Source of the DNA: DATFDN01 sp963756495
GTDB taxonomy: Bacteria > Pseudomonadota > Alphaproteobacteria > Acetobacterales > Acetobacteraceae
DNA length: 64,000 bases
Direction of reading: 5' to 3'
Assembly: GCA_963756495.1 (NCBI GenBank)
Contig: CAVWNS010000001.1
Location: 248,001-312,000, forward strand
Made by a program: the position numbers and the translations under genes. The notes under the pieces are model-generated. The model searched no databases and was not told the DNA's origin. It was given only the letters and a program-made list of their open reading frames with translations. Shown one piece after another: positions 20,979 through 30,665 of this stretch. Position 1 is the stretch's first letter. Each line of letters begins with the position of its first letter.

Positions 20979-22040
20979 ATGCCGACCTTTGCTCCCGACA
21001 CGCTCCACGCCGTCATCAGCCTCATCGTCCGCCGCATGGGTAGCGACGCGGCGGAGACGGGGGAGGTCGCCGACCATCTGGTGCGTGCTAACCTCGCCGG
21101 GCACGACAGCCACGGGGTCGGGATGCTGCCGGCCTATGTGCGGCTGCTCCAGGACCATCTGCTGGTGCCGAACCAGACGCTGGAGACTGTCGTCGATTTC
21201 GGCGCGCTGCTGGTGCTCGACGCACGGCGCGGCTTCGGCCAGCGCATGGCCGCCGAGGCGGTCCGTCGCGCCATCGCCCGCGCGCGTGAGGTGGGCGCGT
21301 GCGTGCTCGGCCTGCGCAACAGCGCCCATATCGGGCGGGTCGGCACCTATGGGGAGCAGGCGACGGCAGCCGGCATGGCGTTCATCGGCTACGTGAACGT
21401 CGCCGACCACCACGACATCGCCGCCCCGTTCGGCGCTGGGGAGGCCCGGCTAGGCACCAACCCGTTCGTCACCGCCGTCCCCGGTCCCGCCGGAGAGCCG
21501 ATGGTGCTGGACATGGCGACCACCACCATCGCCGCCGGCAAGGCCCGCATTGCCCGCAACAAGGGCGTCGCGGTTCCGCCCGAGAGCCTGATCGATCCCG
21601 AAGGACGGCCCACCAACGACCCGCGCGGCTTCATCGATGATCACACCGGCGCGCTGCTGACCTTCGGTCGGCACAAGGGATCGGGTCTGGCCATCATGTG
21701 CGAGATCATGGCCGGTGCCGTCGCCGGCGGAAAACGGGCAGGCGAGGCCTATGACGGCGGCATCCTGAACAGCCTGTTCGCTGTGATAACGGACCTCTCT
21801 CGCCTGAATGACCCCGAGGCGGTGACGCGGGGAGTCGCGGCGACCGCCGCCCACATCCGGTCCTCTGGTCCGGCCCCCGGCTTCGATGCGATCCTGCTGC
21901 CGGGGGAGCCCGAGCGCCGCTCCGCGCGCGAGCGCGCGGCCAACGGCATTCCGGTGGACGACATGACCTGGGCACAGGTCCGCGAAGCCGCCAGCAAGCT
22001 CGGCATCACCGAGGCGGAATTGGAGCGGGCGAATACGTAG
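20979..22040 (+). CDS. Ldh-family (malate/L-lactate/ureidoglycolate) dehydrogenase
   Basis: 353 residues, intact. Motifs are HLVRANLAGHDSHGVGMLPA near the N-terminus, LGLRNSAHIGRVGTYGEQAT, GTNPFVTAVPGP and FGRHKGSGLAIMCEIMAGAV. This is the YlbC/ComC/AllD type of NAD(P)-dependent 2-hydroxyacid dehydrogenase, unrelated in fold to classical LDH. It follows MmgE/PrpD by 59 bp and may share its transcript. Confidence 0.88.
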   Translation: MPTFAPDTLHAVISLIVRRMGSDAAETGEVADHLVRANLAGHDSHGVGMLPAYVRLLQDHLLVPNQTLETVVDFGALLVLDARRGFGQRMAAEAVRRAIARAREVGACVLGLRNSAHIGRVGTYGEQATAAGMAFIGYVNVADHHDIAAPFGAGEARLGTNPFVTAVPGPAGEPMVLDMATTTIAAGKARIARNKGVAVPPESLIDPEGRPTNDPRGFIDDHTGALLTFGRHKGSGLAIMCEIMAGAVAGGKRAGEAYDGGILNSLFAVITDLSRLNDPEAVTRGVAATAAHIRSSGPAPGFDAILLPGEPERRSARERAANGIPVDDMTWAQVREAASKLGITEAELERANT

Positions 22041-22134
22041 CAGTCGCGCCCGCATGCCTGCCCGTTTCTGCCGATCGCAGCCTTGACCCGATCGCCCGGC
22101 TTGCGCATTTTCTGCGACTTCCGAGGGACATGCC

Positions 22135-22302
22135 ATGGCCAAGACCAACACCGTGCAGATCAAGCTCGTGTCCACCGCGGACACCGGCTATTTCTATGTC
22201 ACCAAGAAGAACGCGCGCGCGCAGACGAACAAGCTTGAATTGAAGAAGTACGATCCCGTCGCCCGCAAGCACGTCGTGTTCCGGGAAGCCAAGATCAAGT
22301 AA
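22135..22302 (+). CDS. rpmG: 50S ribosomal protein L33
   Basis: 55 residues: MAKTNTVQIKLVSTADTGYF, YVTKKNARAQTNKLELKKYD, ending VFREAKIK. This is the cysteine-free, proteobacterial form of bL33 in the large subunit. The open frame is too short for many gene callers. Its TAA overlaps by eight bases the stop region of the convergent pleD-like gene, so the two transcripts must overlap at their 3-prime ends. Confidence 0.95.
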   Translation: MAKTNTVQIKLVSTADTGYFYVTKKNARAQTNKLELKKYDPVARKHVVFREAKIK

Positions 22303-23688
22303 TCGCCTCCCATTGCGCCGGCCGGGTCTGCGTGCCGGCCATGCGGACCCGATTGCGACCGGCGCGCTTGGCTTCATAGAGCGCGGCGTCTGCGGCCGCC
22401 ATCAGCTGCTCGGCCCCGCCACCCGATGCCGCGGTCGGTGCGACGCCGAGGCTGACGGTCAGCCCTTCCCCCCGTCGGCACGCCATTCGGCCGGCATGGC
22501 CTCGACCGCTTCGCGCAGCCGCTCGGCGGCCGCCTCGGCCTCCTCCGCGCTGGTGCCGGGCATCACCACTGCGAATTCCTCGCCGCCCATGCGCGCCAGC
22601 GAATCGAAGGCGCGCGTGTTGGCCCGCAGCGTCGCCGCCAGTGCCTGGAGCGCGCGGTCACCCGCGGCATGGCCAAGCTCGTCGTTGAGGTTCTTGAACC
22701 GATCGACATCGATCATCAGCACGGCAATCGCTGCCGACGGCGTCGCGAGCAGCAGGCCGCGCAGATGGCGGATCAGGTAGCGCCTGTTGTAAAGACCGGT
22801 CAGCGGGTCGGTGGCGGCAAGCTCCAGCGCCTGGCCCAGCTCGGCCCGAAGCCGGTCCTGATAGCGCTTCCGGCGGACCTGGTTTCGTGCGCGCGCGCGA
22901 AACTCGTGGACGTCGATCGGCTGGAGGACCCAGTCACTGGCTCCCAGGTCGAAGGCGCGGAGGACGCGCTCGGGTTCACCCCGATCGGCGATCAGCAGCA
23001 GCGGCAGGTACTGCGTGCCTTCGGCGGCGCGCAGCCGCGCGGCCAGCCGCAGCGGATCGTCGGTTGCGAGCGAGAGGCTGAGTACCACGAGGTCGTAGGA
23101 CGCCTCGGCAACCGCGCGGAACGCCTCGGCTCCGGAGCGGACATGCCGCGCCGCTATCCCCTCCTGCCCCAGCGCCCGCACCACGATCTCGGCAATCGGC
23201 TGGCAGTCCTCCACCAGCAGAGCGAAAGCGCCAGCGACGCCGATCGGCTCGGGCGGGCCTTCCGCAAGACCCAGCGCCCGGGCGGTCGCGCCCCTCGCGC
23301 GCCACTCGTCCAGCAGCCGCTTCAGCCGTACCAGGCTCCGCACCCGTGCAGCCAGGGTTTCGAACGCAACCGGCTTGGTGAGGAAATCGTCCGCTCCCAT
23401 CTCCAACGCCACCAGCCGCTCGGGCGAGGCTCCGAGCGCGGTGATCATCACCACCGGGATGTGCAGCGTCTCGGGATTGTCCTTCAGGCGCCGGCAGCAC
23501 TCATACCCGTCCATTCCCGGCATCATCACGTCGAGCAGGATCAGGTCGGGTTGCCAGCGCGCGGCCAGATGCAATGCCTCGAACCCGTCGCGAGCGGTCG
23601 CCACCTGGTAGTACTCGGCGGCCAGCTTCGTCTCGAGCAGGCGAAGATTGGCTGGCACGTCGTCGACAACGAGGATTCTTGCAGTCAT
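22295..23688 (-). CDS. pleD: PleD-like response regulator with GGDEF diguanylate cyclase domain, one frameshift
   Basis: The layout is REC-REC-GGDEF. The first receiver has ILVVDDVPAN, the phospho-acceptor in LILLDVMMPGMDGYECC and the Lys in FLTKPV. The second receiver (FALLVEDCQPIAEIVVRALG) has VLSLSL where the acceptor Asp should be, so it is a degenerate adaptor. The cyclase domain shows DPLTGLYNRRYLIRHL, then the RAFD inhibitory I-site five residues before the active GGEEF. The frame shifts in a C-rich run near 22475; the tail LTVSLGVAPTAASGGG to RNRVRMAG completes the domain. PleD makes cyclic di-GMP and controls the swarmer-to-stalked transition in Caulobacter. ATG 23688 is chosen to begin at the receiver domain. 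Confidence 0.87.
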
Positions 23689-23786
23689 CCGGCCCCGCTT
23701 CGTTCGCGGCATCCCATCGGCGGCCGCTGAATGAAGGTAACGTTTCGACGCCTGGAGAGGAAGGGCGGATAGCGGGTCCGTGCCAT

Positions 23787-24719
23787 ATGAGGCGTAACGC
23801 CATGCGTACGATTACCATGGCGACCATGCTGATGCGATTAGCCCCTCTCGGATTCGTCCTGCTCTGGAGTTCGTCCTTCATCGCCGCCAAGACCGGGCTG
23901 CGACACCTTTCGCCGCTGCTGTTCGTTGCCATCCGGCTCGCCGGATGCGCGCTCGTCCTCCTTGTCTGCATGGCGGTGCTGCGCCGGTCCTGGCGTCCGC
24001 TTCGGGGTTGGCGCTGGGCGCATTGCGCCGTGGCGGGCGCCTTGATCAATGCCGACGGGCTGATGGCACCGCATATCGGGCTGCTGCTGGTACCGGCGGC
24101 GCACATTGCCCTGGTGCAGTCGCTGACACCACTGCTGACCGCGCTATTCGGGGTGCTGATCCTGAACGAGCACCTGGAGTCCGCGCAATGGCTCGGACTC
24201 GCTCTCGGCGTGGCGGGCGTCGGTCTCGTGGTCGGCGTTGCCGCGTTCGAGAGCGCGACCCAGCTGGAGGGTCTGGCCCTCGCGTTCCTGGGCGTGGTGG
24301 GGCTGGTTTCCGGCACGCTCTATTTCGGCCGCTTCTGTCGCGGCATCCCGCTGCTGCCGGGAGCGACCGCGCAATTCCTCGCCGCCGCTGCCGTCAGCGC
24401 CCTGGGCGCAGCCCTGCTGGAGGTGCCGCACGCGGCATGGACGCCCGCGACCATCGCCGTCGTGGCGTGGAACACGCTCGCCGTCTCGCTTGGCGGCATG
24501 GCGCTGTATTTCCTCATGCTGACGCGCGGCACCGCGGCGCGCACGACGGCCAATTTCTACCTCGTGCCCGGCACCGCCGCGGTGCTGGGCTGGGTCGTGC
24601 TCGGCGAAACACTGAGCCCCCTCGCCGTGCTGGGCCTTGGCGTCGCCTCGCTCGGCTGCGGACTTGTCAACGGCCTGCCCACCTGGGCACCGCGCCGGGC
24701 TCAGCGCGGGGTGAACTGA
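23787..24719 (+). CDS. EamA-family (DMT) transporter
   Basis: About 310 residues with ten hydrophobic spans. It contains LGFVLLWSSSFIAAKTGLRH, PLLFVAIRLAGCALVLLVCM and ALVQSLTPLLTALFGVLILN in the first EamA repeat, and NFYLVPGTAAVLGWVVLGET in the second. The family exports metabolites or amino acids through the inner membrane; the substrate is unknown. Several in-frame ATGs (23787, 23802, 23817, 23826) compete without a decisive ribosome site. The stop overlaps the convergent GST gene by 19 bp. Confidence 0.85.
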   Translation: MRRNAMRTITMATMLMRLAPLGFVLLWSSSFIAAKTGLRHLSPLLFVAIRLAGCALVLLVCMAVLRRSWRPLRGWRWAHCAVAGALINADGLMAPHIGLLLVPAAHIALVQSLTPLLTALFGVLILNEHLESAQWLGLALGVAGVGLVVGVAAFESATQLEGLALAFLGVVGLVSGTLYFGRFCRGIPLLPGATAQFLAAAAVSALGAALLEVPHAAWTPATIAVVAWNTLAVSLGGMALYFLMLTRGTAARTTANFYLVPGTAAVLGWVVLGETLSPLAVLGLGVASLGCGLVNGLPTWAPRRAQRGVN

Positions 24720-25400
24720 CGGGTTCCGAACAGGTTCTCCTTCTCCTGATCCGTCATCGGCCCGCGACGCTGCTGCTCGGACAGGACCTGGACGCCGCGC
24801 TGCACCGCCAGCCGGGCGGCGATGGCGTCGTGCCAGCGCCGCACGTTCGGGAACTCGGCAAGATCGATGCCCCGCCGGTCGGGATTGCGTATCCAAGGAA
24901 ACGTGCAGATGTCGGCCATGCTGTATTCGTCTCCGGCGAGGTACGCCGCCTCGCTGAGCCGCTTCTCCAGCACCCGGTGGAGCCGCTTCACCTCGTTGGT
25001 GTACCGCTCGATGGCATAGGGGATCTTCTCCGGCGCATAGGCGGCGAAGTGATTCCACTGGCCGAACATCGGCCCCACGCCACCCATCTGGAACATCATC
25101 CACTGCAGGCACGCGTAGCGCCCCGCGGGATCGGCGGGGATCAGCCTGCCGGCGCACTTCTCGGATAGATAGATCAGGATCGCCCCGGACTTCGAACAAC
25201 TTGAGCGGCCGTCCGCCCGGCCCGTCGGGATCGATGATCGCCGGGATGCGGTGGTTGGGCGTGATGTCCAGGAAGTCGGGCCTGAACTGCTGGCCCTGGC
25301 CGATGTCCACGGCCACCACCTTGTAGGGAAGGCCCAGCTCCTCCAGCCCGATATGCACCTTGTGGCCGTTCGGCGTCGGCCAGGTCCAGACCTCGATCAT
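24701..25400 (-). CDS. Glutathione S-transferase family protein (YghU/YfcG-like), one frameshift
   Basis: It starts MIEVWTWPTPNGHKVHIGLE from ATG 25400, with the Asn-Gly-His thioredoxin-fold active-site region, then RPDFLDITPNHRIPAIIDPD. The frame shifts near 25180; the C-terminal helical domain reads MMFQMGGVGPMFGQWNHFAA, YLAGDEYSMADICTFPWIRN and stops at 24701. This is the group with disulfide-bond oxidoreductase activity towards glutathione (YfcG, YghU). About 233 residues. A serine-glyoxylate-type aminotransferase lies 28 bp upstream on the same strand. Confidence 0.86.
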
Positions 25401-25427
25401 GCGTGTTCCCCCTGATCCATCACTCAC

Positions 25428-26602
25428 TCAGGCATTGCCGGCGAGGTAGTCCATGGCGGCCTGCACGCCGCCGGGCCGATGCGGCACCCCGGCCGCGCGC
25501 AGCCCCATCTCCACGCCCCCCAACGTGCCCACCAGTTGCAGGTCACCAAAGTCGCCGAGGTGACCGATGCGGAACACGCGGTCCTTCAGAATGCCGAGCC
25601 CGTTGCCCAGGCTCATGTTGAACTTGTCCAGGATCACCGCCCGCAGCGCGTCGGCGCTGTGCCCCCCCGGCACGCGGACGGCCGTGAGCGAGGCGGAGTA
25701 GTCGCGCGGCTCGGCGCACTGGATCTCCAGACCCCAGGCGCGCACCGCCCGGCGCGTCGCCTCCGCGTGGCGATCGTGACGGGCGAACACATTGGCGAGC
25801 CCCTCCTCCAGCAGCATCGCCACCGCCTCGTTCAGGCCATAGAGCAGGTTGGTGCCCGGCGTGTACGGGAAGTACCCGTCTTGTTGGCGTCCAGCATCGG
25901 GCGCCAGTCCCAATAGCTGCGCGGCAGGCGTGCCGTCTCCGCCGCTTCCAACGCCTTGGCGCTGATCGCGTTGAACGACAGGCCGGGCGGCAGCATCAGC
26001 CCCTTCTGCGAGCCGGCGATGGTGACGTCCACGCCCCATTCGTCATGCCGGTAGTCGATCGAGGCGAGCGAGGAGATCGTGTCCACCAGCAGCAGCGCCG
26101 GGTGTCGCGCCGCGTCCATCGCCTGGCGCACTGCGTCGATATGGCTGGCGCAGCCGGTCGAGGTCTCGTTGTGGACCACGCACACCGCCCTGATGCGGTG
26201 CGCCGTGTCGTTCGCCAGCGCCTCGGCGATCCCCGCCACGTCGGCGCCACGCCGCCAATCGGTCTCGATGAACATCGGCACGAGCCCCAGCCGCTCTGCC
26301 ATCTCCTGCCACAGCGTCGCGAACCAGCCGGTGCGGCACATCAGCACCGTGTCGCCGGCAGAGAGTGTGTTGGTCAGGGCCGCTTCCCACGCGCCGGTGC
26401 CCGACGCGGGATAGATCACCACCGGCCCCTGCGTCTGGAACACGGTGCGCAGAGCGGTCAGCAGCTCCGAACCGAGCCGCCCGAAAGCCGGCCCGCGATG
26501 GTCCATCGTCGGCTGATCGATCGCGCGCAGCACCCGGTCGGGCACGTTGGTCGGCCCAGGGATTTGCAGGAAATGGCGGCCGGCGTGATAGGTCTGGGAC
26601 AT
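25428..26602 (-). CDS. Class V aminotransferase, serine-glyoxylate/alanine-glyoxylate type, one frameshift
   Basis: It starts MSQTYHAGRHFLQIPGPTNV at 26602 and contains VVIYPASGTGAWEAALTNTL, VCVVHNETSTGCASHIDAVR, LLLVDTISSLASIDYRHDEW and DVTIAGSQKGLMLPPGLSFN, whose Lys binds PLP. The frame shifts near 25880, then continues YFPYTPGTNLLYGLNEAVAM to MDYLAGNA (about 391 residues). The motif set fits serine-glyoxylate aminotransferase (SgaA), which turns glyoxylate and serine into glycine and hydroxypyruvate; alanine- or purine-linked variants cannot be excluded. Confidence 0.86.
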
Positions 26603-26655
26603 GCGACGACATCGACCCGCTGCGAAGACTGCGCAGCATGTGGGTCGCGGGCCAG

Positions 26656-26698
26656 CCCGGCAACACCCCGCCCCGGCAACACCCCCCAGCAACACCCC
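26656..26698. repeat. Three tandem 14-bp units upstream of the aminotransferase
   Basis: CCCGGCAACACCCC occurs at 26656-26669 and 26672-26685, and as CCCAGCAACACCCC at 26685-26698. It lies in the gap between the aminotransferase start and the PEP-CTERM gene end, where no gene is seen. It is too short and too regular for CRISPR and resembles a small slippage expansion. It may sit in the leader of the aminotransferase mRNA. Confidence 0.6.
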
Positions 26699-26780
26699 CT
26701 GCTGGCAGCTTGTAACGGCCAGACGACGATGGCGCCGCGAGGCGCCATCAGGGATGCGGAAAACCCGATCCTGTGCCGGC

Positions 26781-27515
26781 TTATCCGGCGCGGCGCCGGC
26801 GAGCCCAGCCGATGCCCAGCACGCCCATTCCGAACAGGCCGAGCGAGGCGGGCTCGGGTGCTGGCGTCGTCGTCACGTCGGTGGTCTGGATCGAGAAATT
26901 CAGTGCCGCTTGGGTCTGGTAGAGGTCGCCGTAGAAAATGACGAGGTCATGCGAGCCTGCGTCCAGTATGCTGGTGGTGCTGAGCGCCGGCGTATCCCCG
27001 TGAACGCCGCCGAGGTCGATCACGTTGATACCATCTACATAGGCGAACACGACGTCGTCCGCACCCGCACTGAACGTCACGGATCCGGCGATGGGCAGGT
27101 TCAGCGTCCCGGAGAAAACGGCGGTCTGGAATGCCGTTGCGTCATTCGTGCCATTTCCCATAGGCGCGTAGAAGGCGGAATTCGAATACGGCAACGTCAC
27201 CGTTCCCGTGCCCGATGCCGTCACATGGCTGTCGAGTGACGGGCTCCACCACTCGATTTCCTGGGCACCATTGACGTCGTGGATTGTCGGCCCGCCATAC
27301 GATGAATTGAGAACGGGCAATCCATCCGGCCCCAGCGTTCCCGTCACCTGATTGTTGAACGTGCCGCAGCAAGCAGTCTGGAAGTCGGGATCACCGCCGG
27401 AGACGCTGAAATAGCTGGCCGACAGGGTGTTGTCGGCCCGCGCCCCCGAACTCGGCCCGCTCAGGAGCGCGGCAGCCGTAGCGGCGGTCAGCAAGATGGC
27501 CTTGAGCGACGACAT
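26781..27515 (-). CDS. PEP-CTERM sorting-signal protein, secreted
   Basis: 244 residues. A signal peptide (MSSLKAILLTAATAAALLSG, then PSSGARA) is followed by a Gly/Thr/Ser-rich beta domain with SASYFSVSGGDPDFQTACCG and VTFSAGADDVVFAYVDG, which resembles PA14 or fibro-slime modules. It ends PAPEPASLGLFGMGVLGIGW and ARRRR, a PEP-CTERM anchor (PEP motif, hydrophobic helix, Arg cluster) processed by an exosortase. No exosortase gene is present in the window. The start at 27515 gives the signal peptide; the frame opens further upstream into AT-richer leader DNA that I take as promoter region. Confidence 0.82.
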   Translation of the reverse strand: MSSLKAILLTAATAAALLSGPSSGARADNTLSASYFSVSGGDPDFQTACCGTFNNQVTGTLGPDGLPVLNSSYGGPTIHDVNGAQEIEWWSPSLDSHVTASGTGTVTLPYSNSAFYAPMGNGTNDATAFQTAVFSGTLNLPIAGSVTFSAGADDVVFAYVDGINVIDLGGVHGDTPALSTTSILDAGSHDLVIFYGDLYQTQAALNFSIQTTDVTTTPAPEPASLGLFGMGVLGIGWARRRRAG

Positions 27516-27732
27516 CGGATGCGAGCGTCTTGGGTCAGAACATGACGTCTCCTTAACTATATTTTTGGATTCGGTCAACTTTTTTGAGAATGACGCGACG
27601 TTTTGCGCCGTCCGCCTTTTAGCCATCGCCTTCGTGACGGTGCCGCTCGAGACTGGCACGCCAGGGCCGGCTGGCACCCGACGGTCAATCTGATAACCAA
27701 GCCATCGGACACCGCCGGCAGAGGACATCGAC

Positions 27733-30606
27733 GTGAGCGCCGCGACCATTCCGGGCGAGCCCCGCCTCGCCGCCCGCCTGTCCCGCGAGATCCGAGGTGC
27801 GGTCCTATTCGACCGGGCAAGCCGTGGCCGCTACGCGACCGACGCCTCGATCTACCAGGTCGAGCCCCTCGGCGTGGTGGTGCCGGAGACGGTCGAGGAC
27901 GTCGCCACGGTGCTGGCCCTGGCGCGCGACGATGGAGTCCCGGTGCTCGCGCGTGGGGGCGGGACCAGCCAGTGCGGGCAGACGGTCAACCGTGCGATCG
28001 TGCTCGACTTCAGCAAGCACCTGCGCCGGGTGCTGGCGGTCGATCCCCGGGCCCGCACGGCGCGGGTCGAGCCGGGGATCGTGCTGTCGCACGTGAACGC
28101 CGCGTTGCGACCGCATGGCCTGTTCTTCCCCGTCGATCCCTCGACCCACGCCCGCTGCACCATCGGCGGGATGGCGGGCAACAATTCCTGCGGGTCGAAG
28201 TCGATCCGCTATGGGCTGATGGCCGACAACGTGCGCGCGATCGACGCGATCCTCGCCGACGGCACGCGCCACCGCTTCGGCCCCGTCCCCGACAATCTGG
28301 GCGCGGACATCCCCGCCCCGATCGCCGCGCTGATCCAGCGCCTGCGCGCGCTCGGCGCGGCCGAGGCCGAGGAGATCGAAGCGCGCTTTCCCATCGTGCT
28401 GCGCCGCGTCGGGGGCTACAACATCGACGCGCTGACCCCGGCGTCGCGCGCCGCCGGGCGCGAGAACCTGGCCCGGCTGCTGGTCGGCTCCGAGGGCACT
28501 CTCGCGCTATCCGCCGCGATCGAGCTGGTCCTGCATCCGATCAAGCCCCGCAAGGCGCTCGGCATCTGCCAGTTTCCCACCTTCCGCGCCGCGATGGAGG
28601 CGTCGCGCCACATCGTGACGCTCGACCCGGAGGCGGTCGAACTCGTGGATCGAACCATGATCGACCTCGGGCGGGGAATCGCGATCTACCGCCCGACCAT
28701 CGAGCGGATGCTGATCGGCGAGCCCGACAGCCTGCTGATCGTCGAGTTCCACGGCCACGAGGACGCGCCGCTGCGCGCCAAGCTCGCCGAGCTGGAGACG
28801 CTGATGGGCGATCTCGGCCAGCCCGGCGCGGTAGTCCGCGCGACCGACCCTGCCTTCCAGGCCGACATCGCCGCGGTACGCGAGGCCGGGCTCAACATCA
28901 TGATGTCGATGAAGGGCGACGCGAAGCCCGTCTCTTTCATCGAGGACTGCGCGGTGCGCCTGGACGATCTCGCCGACTACACCGAGCGCCTCAACGACGT
29001 GTTCGCGCGCCACGGCACCAGAGGCACCTGGTACGCGCACGCCTCCGTCGGCTGCCTGCATGTCCGGCCGGTGCTGAACATGAAGGACAAGACCGACGTC
29101 GCCACCATGCGCGCCGTCGCCGAGGAGTGCTTCGCCCTCGTTCGCGCCTACAAGGGCTCGCACAGCGGCGAGCACGGCGATGGCCTGGCGCGCAGCGAGT
29201 TCCATGCGCCGATGTTCGGCCCGCGCATCGTGCGTGCGTTCGAGCAGGTGAAAGACGCGTTCGATCCGCAGAACCTGCTCAATCCCGGCCGGGTGGTGCG
29301 GGCGCCGCGCATGGACGATCGGACGCTGTTTCGCTACCCGCCCGACTACGCGCCGGTCGCCGACTTCACGCCCAAGCTCGACTGGTCGGACCACCCCGGT
29401 CCGCTCGGCGGCATGCTCGGTGCGGTCGAGATGTGCAACAATAACGGCACCTGTCGCGGCTTCGATGCCGGCGTCATGTGTCCCAGCTATCGCGTCACCC
29501 GCGACGAGGAACACGTCACCCGCGGCCGCGCCAACACGCTGCGCCTGGCGCTGACCGGCCAGCTCGGCCCCGGTGCGATGGCCTCGGACGCGGTGGCCGA
29601 CGCGCTGAAGCTCTGCGTCTCCTGCAAGGCGTGCCGGCGCGAGTGCCCCACGGGCGTCGATATGGCGAAGATGAAGATCGAGGTGCTCGCCGCGCGCGCC
29701 GCCACCCACGGCATCGCCGCGCGCGAGCGGCTAGTGGCGGAACTGCCGCGCACCGCGCCCTTCGCCGCCCGCCTGCCCTGGGCGGCGCGCACCCCCCTCG
29801 CCCGCCGCCTCGCCGCCCGGCTCGGCTTCGTCGCCGAGCGTTCGCTGCCGGCGTTCCGGCGCGACCACTTCCGCGACGCCGAAGCCGCTGGGGGCTCCGG
29901 GAGCGACGTGCTGCTGCTCGCCGACACCTTCAACCGCTGGTTCGAGCCCGAGAACCTCCGCGCGGCGGTGCGCGTGCTCGCCGCGGCCGGCTTGCGTGTC
30001 CATGTGCCCACTGCCGGCACGCGGCCGCTCTGTTGCGGGCGCACCTATCTCGCCGCCGGCATGGTGGATCGCGCGCGCACCGAGGCGCGTCGGACGCTGG
30101 CCGCGCTGGCTGGCGACGCGCCGGTGATCGGACTGGAGCCGTCCTGCCTGCTCACGCTGCGCGACGAGTTCCGCTCGCTGCTGCCGGGCGCGGCGGCGGA
30201 CGCGTTGGCCGAGCGGTCATTTCTGTTGTCGGAGTTCCTGGCCCGCGAAAAGCTGGTGCTGCCGCTGCACGCCCTGCCGGGCACGGCGCATGTGCATGGG
30301 CACTGTCATCAGAAATCGTTCGGTGCCTTTCCCGCCGTGCTGGCCGCCCTGCGCGAGGTGCCGGACCTCGCCGTGCAGCCGATCGCCTCGTCCTGCTGCG
30401 GGATGGCGGGCGCCTTCGGCTACCAGGCCGAGACGCAGGAGGCATCCCGCGCGATGGCGGAAGCCTCGCTAATCCCCGCCATTCGCGCGGCCCGGCCCGA
30501 GGACATCATCGTGGCCGACGGCACCTCCTGCCGGCACCAGATCCGCGACCTCGCGGGGCGCGAGGCGATCCACTCGGTGCGCGTGCTGGAGCGGGCGCTG
30601 GCATGA
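27733..30606 (+). CDS. FAD-linked oxidase/Fe-S fusion, YdiJ-like D-2-hydroxyacid dehydrogenase
   Basis: 957 residues, unbroken, from GTG 27733. The FAD-binding PCMH domain has GVPVLARGGGTSQCGQTVNR and GGMAGNNSCGSKSIRYG. The FAD-oxidase C-terminal domain follows (GSHSGEHGDGLARSEFHAPM, with HGDG). A ferredoxin-like segment has CVSCKACRRECPTGVDMAKM near residue 640. Two CCG heterodisulfide-reductase motifs appear as LCCGRTYLAAG and SSCCGMAGAFGYQ. This layout matches E. coli YdiJ, a D-2-hydroxyglutarate dehydrogenase, and related D-lactate/glycolate oxidases feeding electrons to the membrane chain. The exact substrate is uncertain. An amidohydrolase follows by 60 bp. Confidence 0.9.
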   Translation: MSAATIPGEPRLAARLSREIRGAVLFDRASRGRYATDASIYQVEPLGVVVPETVEDVATVLALARDDGVPVLARGGGTSQCGQTVNRAIVLDFSKHLRRVLAVDPRARTARVEPGIVLSHVNAALRPHGLFFPVDPSTHARCTIGGMAGNNSCGSKSIRYGLMADNVRAIDAILADGTRHRFGPVPDNLGADIPAPIAALIQRLRALGAAEAEEIEARFPIVLRRVGGYNIDALTPASRAAGRENLARLLVGSEGTLALSAAIELVLHPIKPRKALGICQFPTFRAAMEASRHIVTLDPEAVELVDRTMIDLGRGIAIYRPTIERMLIGEPDSLLIVEFHGHEDAPLRAKLAELETLMGDLGQPGAVVRATDPAFQADIAAVREAGLNIMMSMKGDAKPVSFIEDCAVRLDDLADYTERLNDVFARHGTRGTWYAHASVGCLHVRPVLNMKDKTDVATMRAVAEECFALVRAYKGSHSGEHGDGLARSEFHAPMFGPRIVRAFEQVKDAFDPQNLLNPGRVVRAPRMDDRTLFRYPPDYAPVADFTPKLDWSDHPGPLGGMLGAVEMCNNNGTCRGFDAGVMCPSYRVTRDEEHVTRGRANTLRLALTGQLGPGAMASDAVADALKLCVSCKACRRECPTGVDMAKMKIEVLAARAATHGIAARERLVAELPRTAPFAARLPWAARTPLARRLAARLGFVAERSLPAFRRDHFRDAEAAGGSGSDVLLLADTFNRWFEPENLRAAVRVLAAAGLRVHVPTAGTRPLCCGRTYLAAGMVDRARTEARRTLAALAGDAPVIGLEPSCLLTLRDEFRSLLPGAAADALAERSFLLSEFLAREKLVLPLHALPGTAHVHGHCHQKSFGAFPAVLAALREVPDLAVQPIASSCCGMAGAFGYQAETQEASRAMAEASLIPAIRAARPEDIIVADGTSCRHQIRDLAGREAIHSVRVLERALA

Positions 30607-30665
30607 GGCACGCATTGGTGCGCTGTTCTGAACCTGTCAGACGCTGACACCGCGAAGGAGGCATC

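Noticed and set aside
26656..26698. Possible CRISPR from repeated CCCGGCAACACCCC
   Set aside because: Units are 14 bp with at most two bases between them; there are no spacers and no cas genes.
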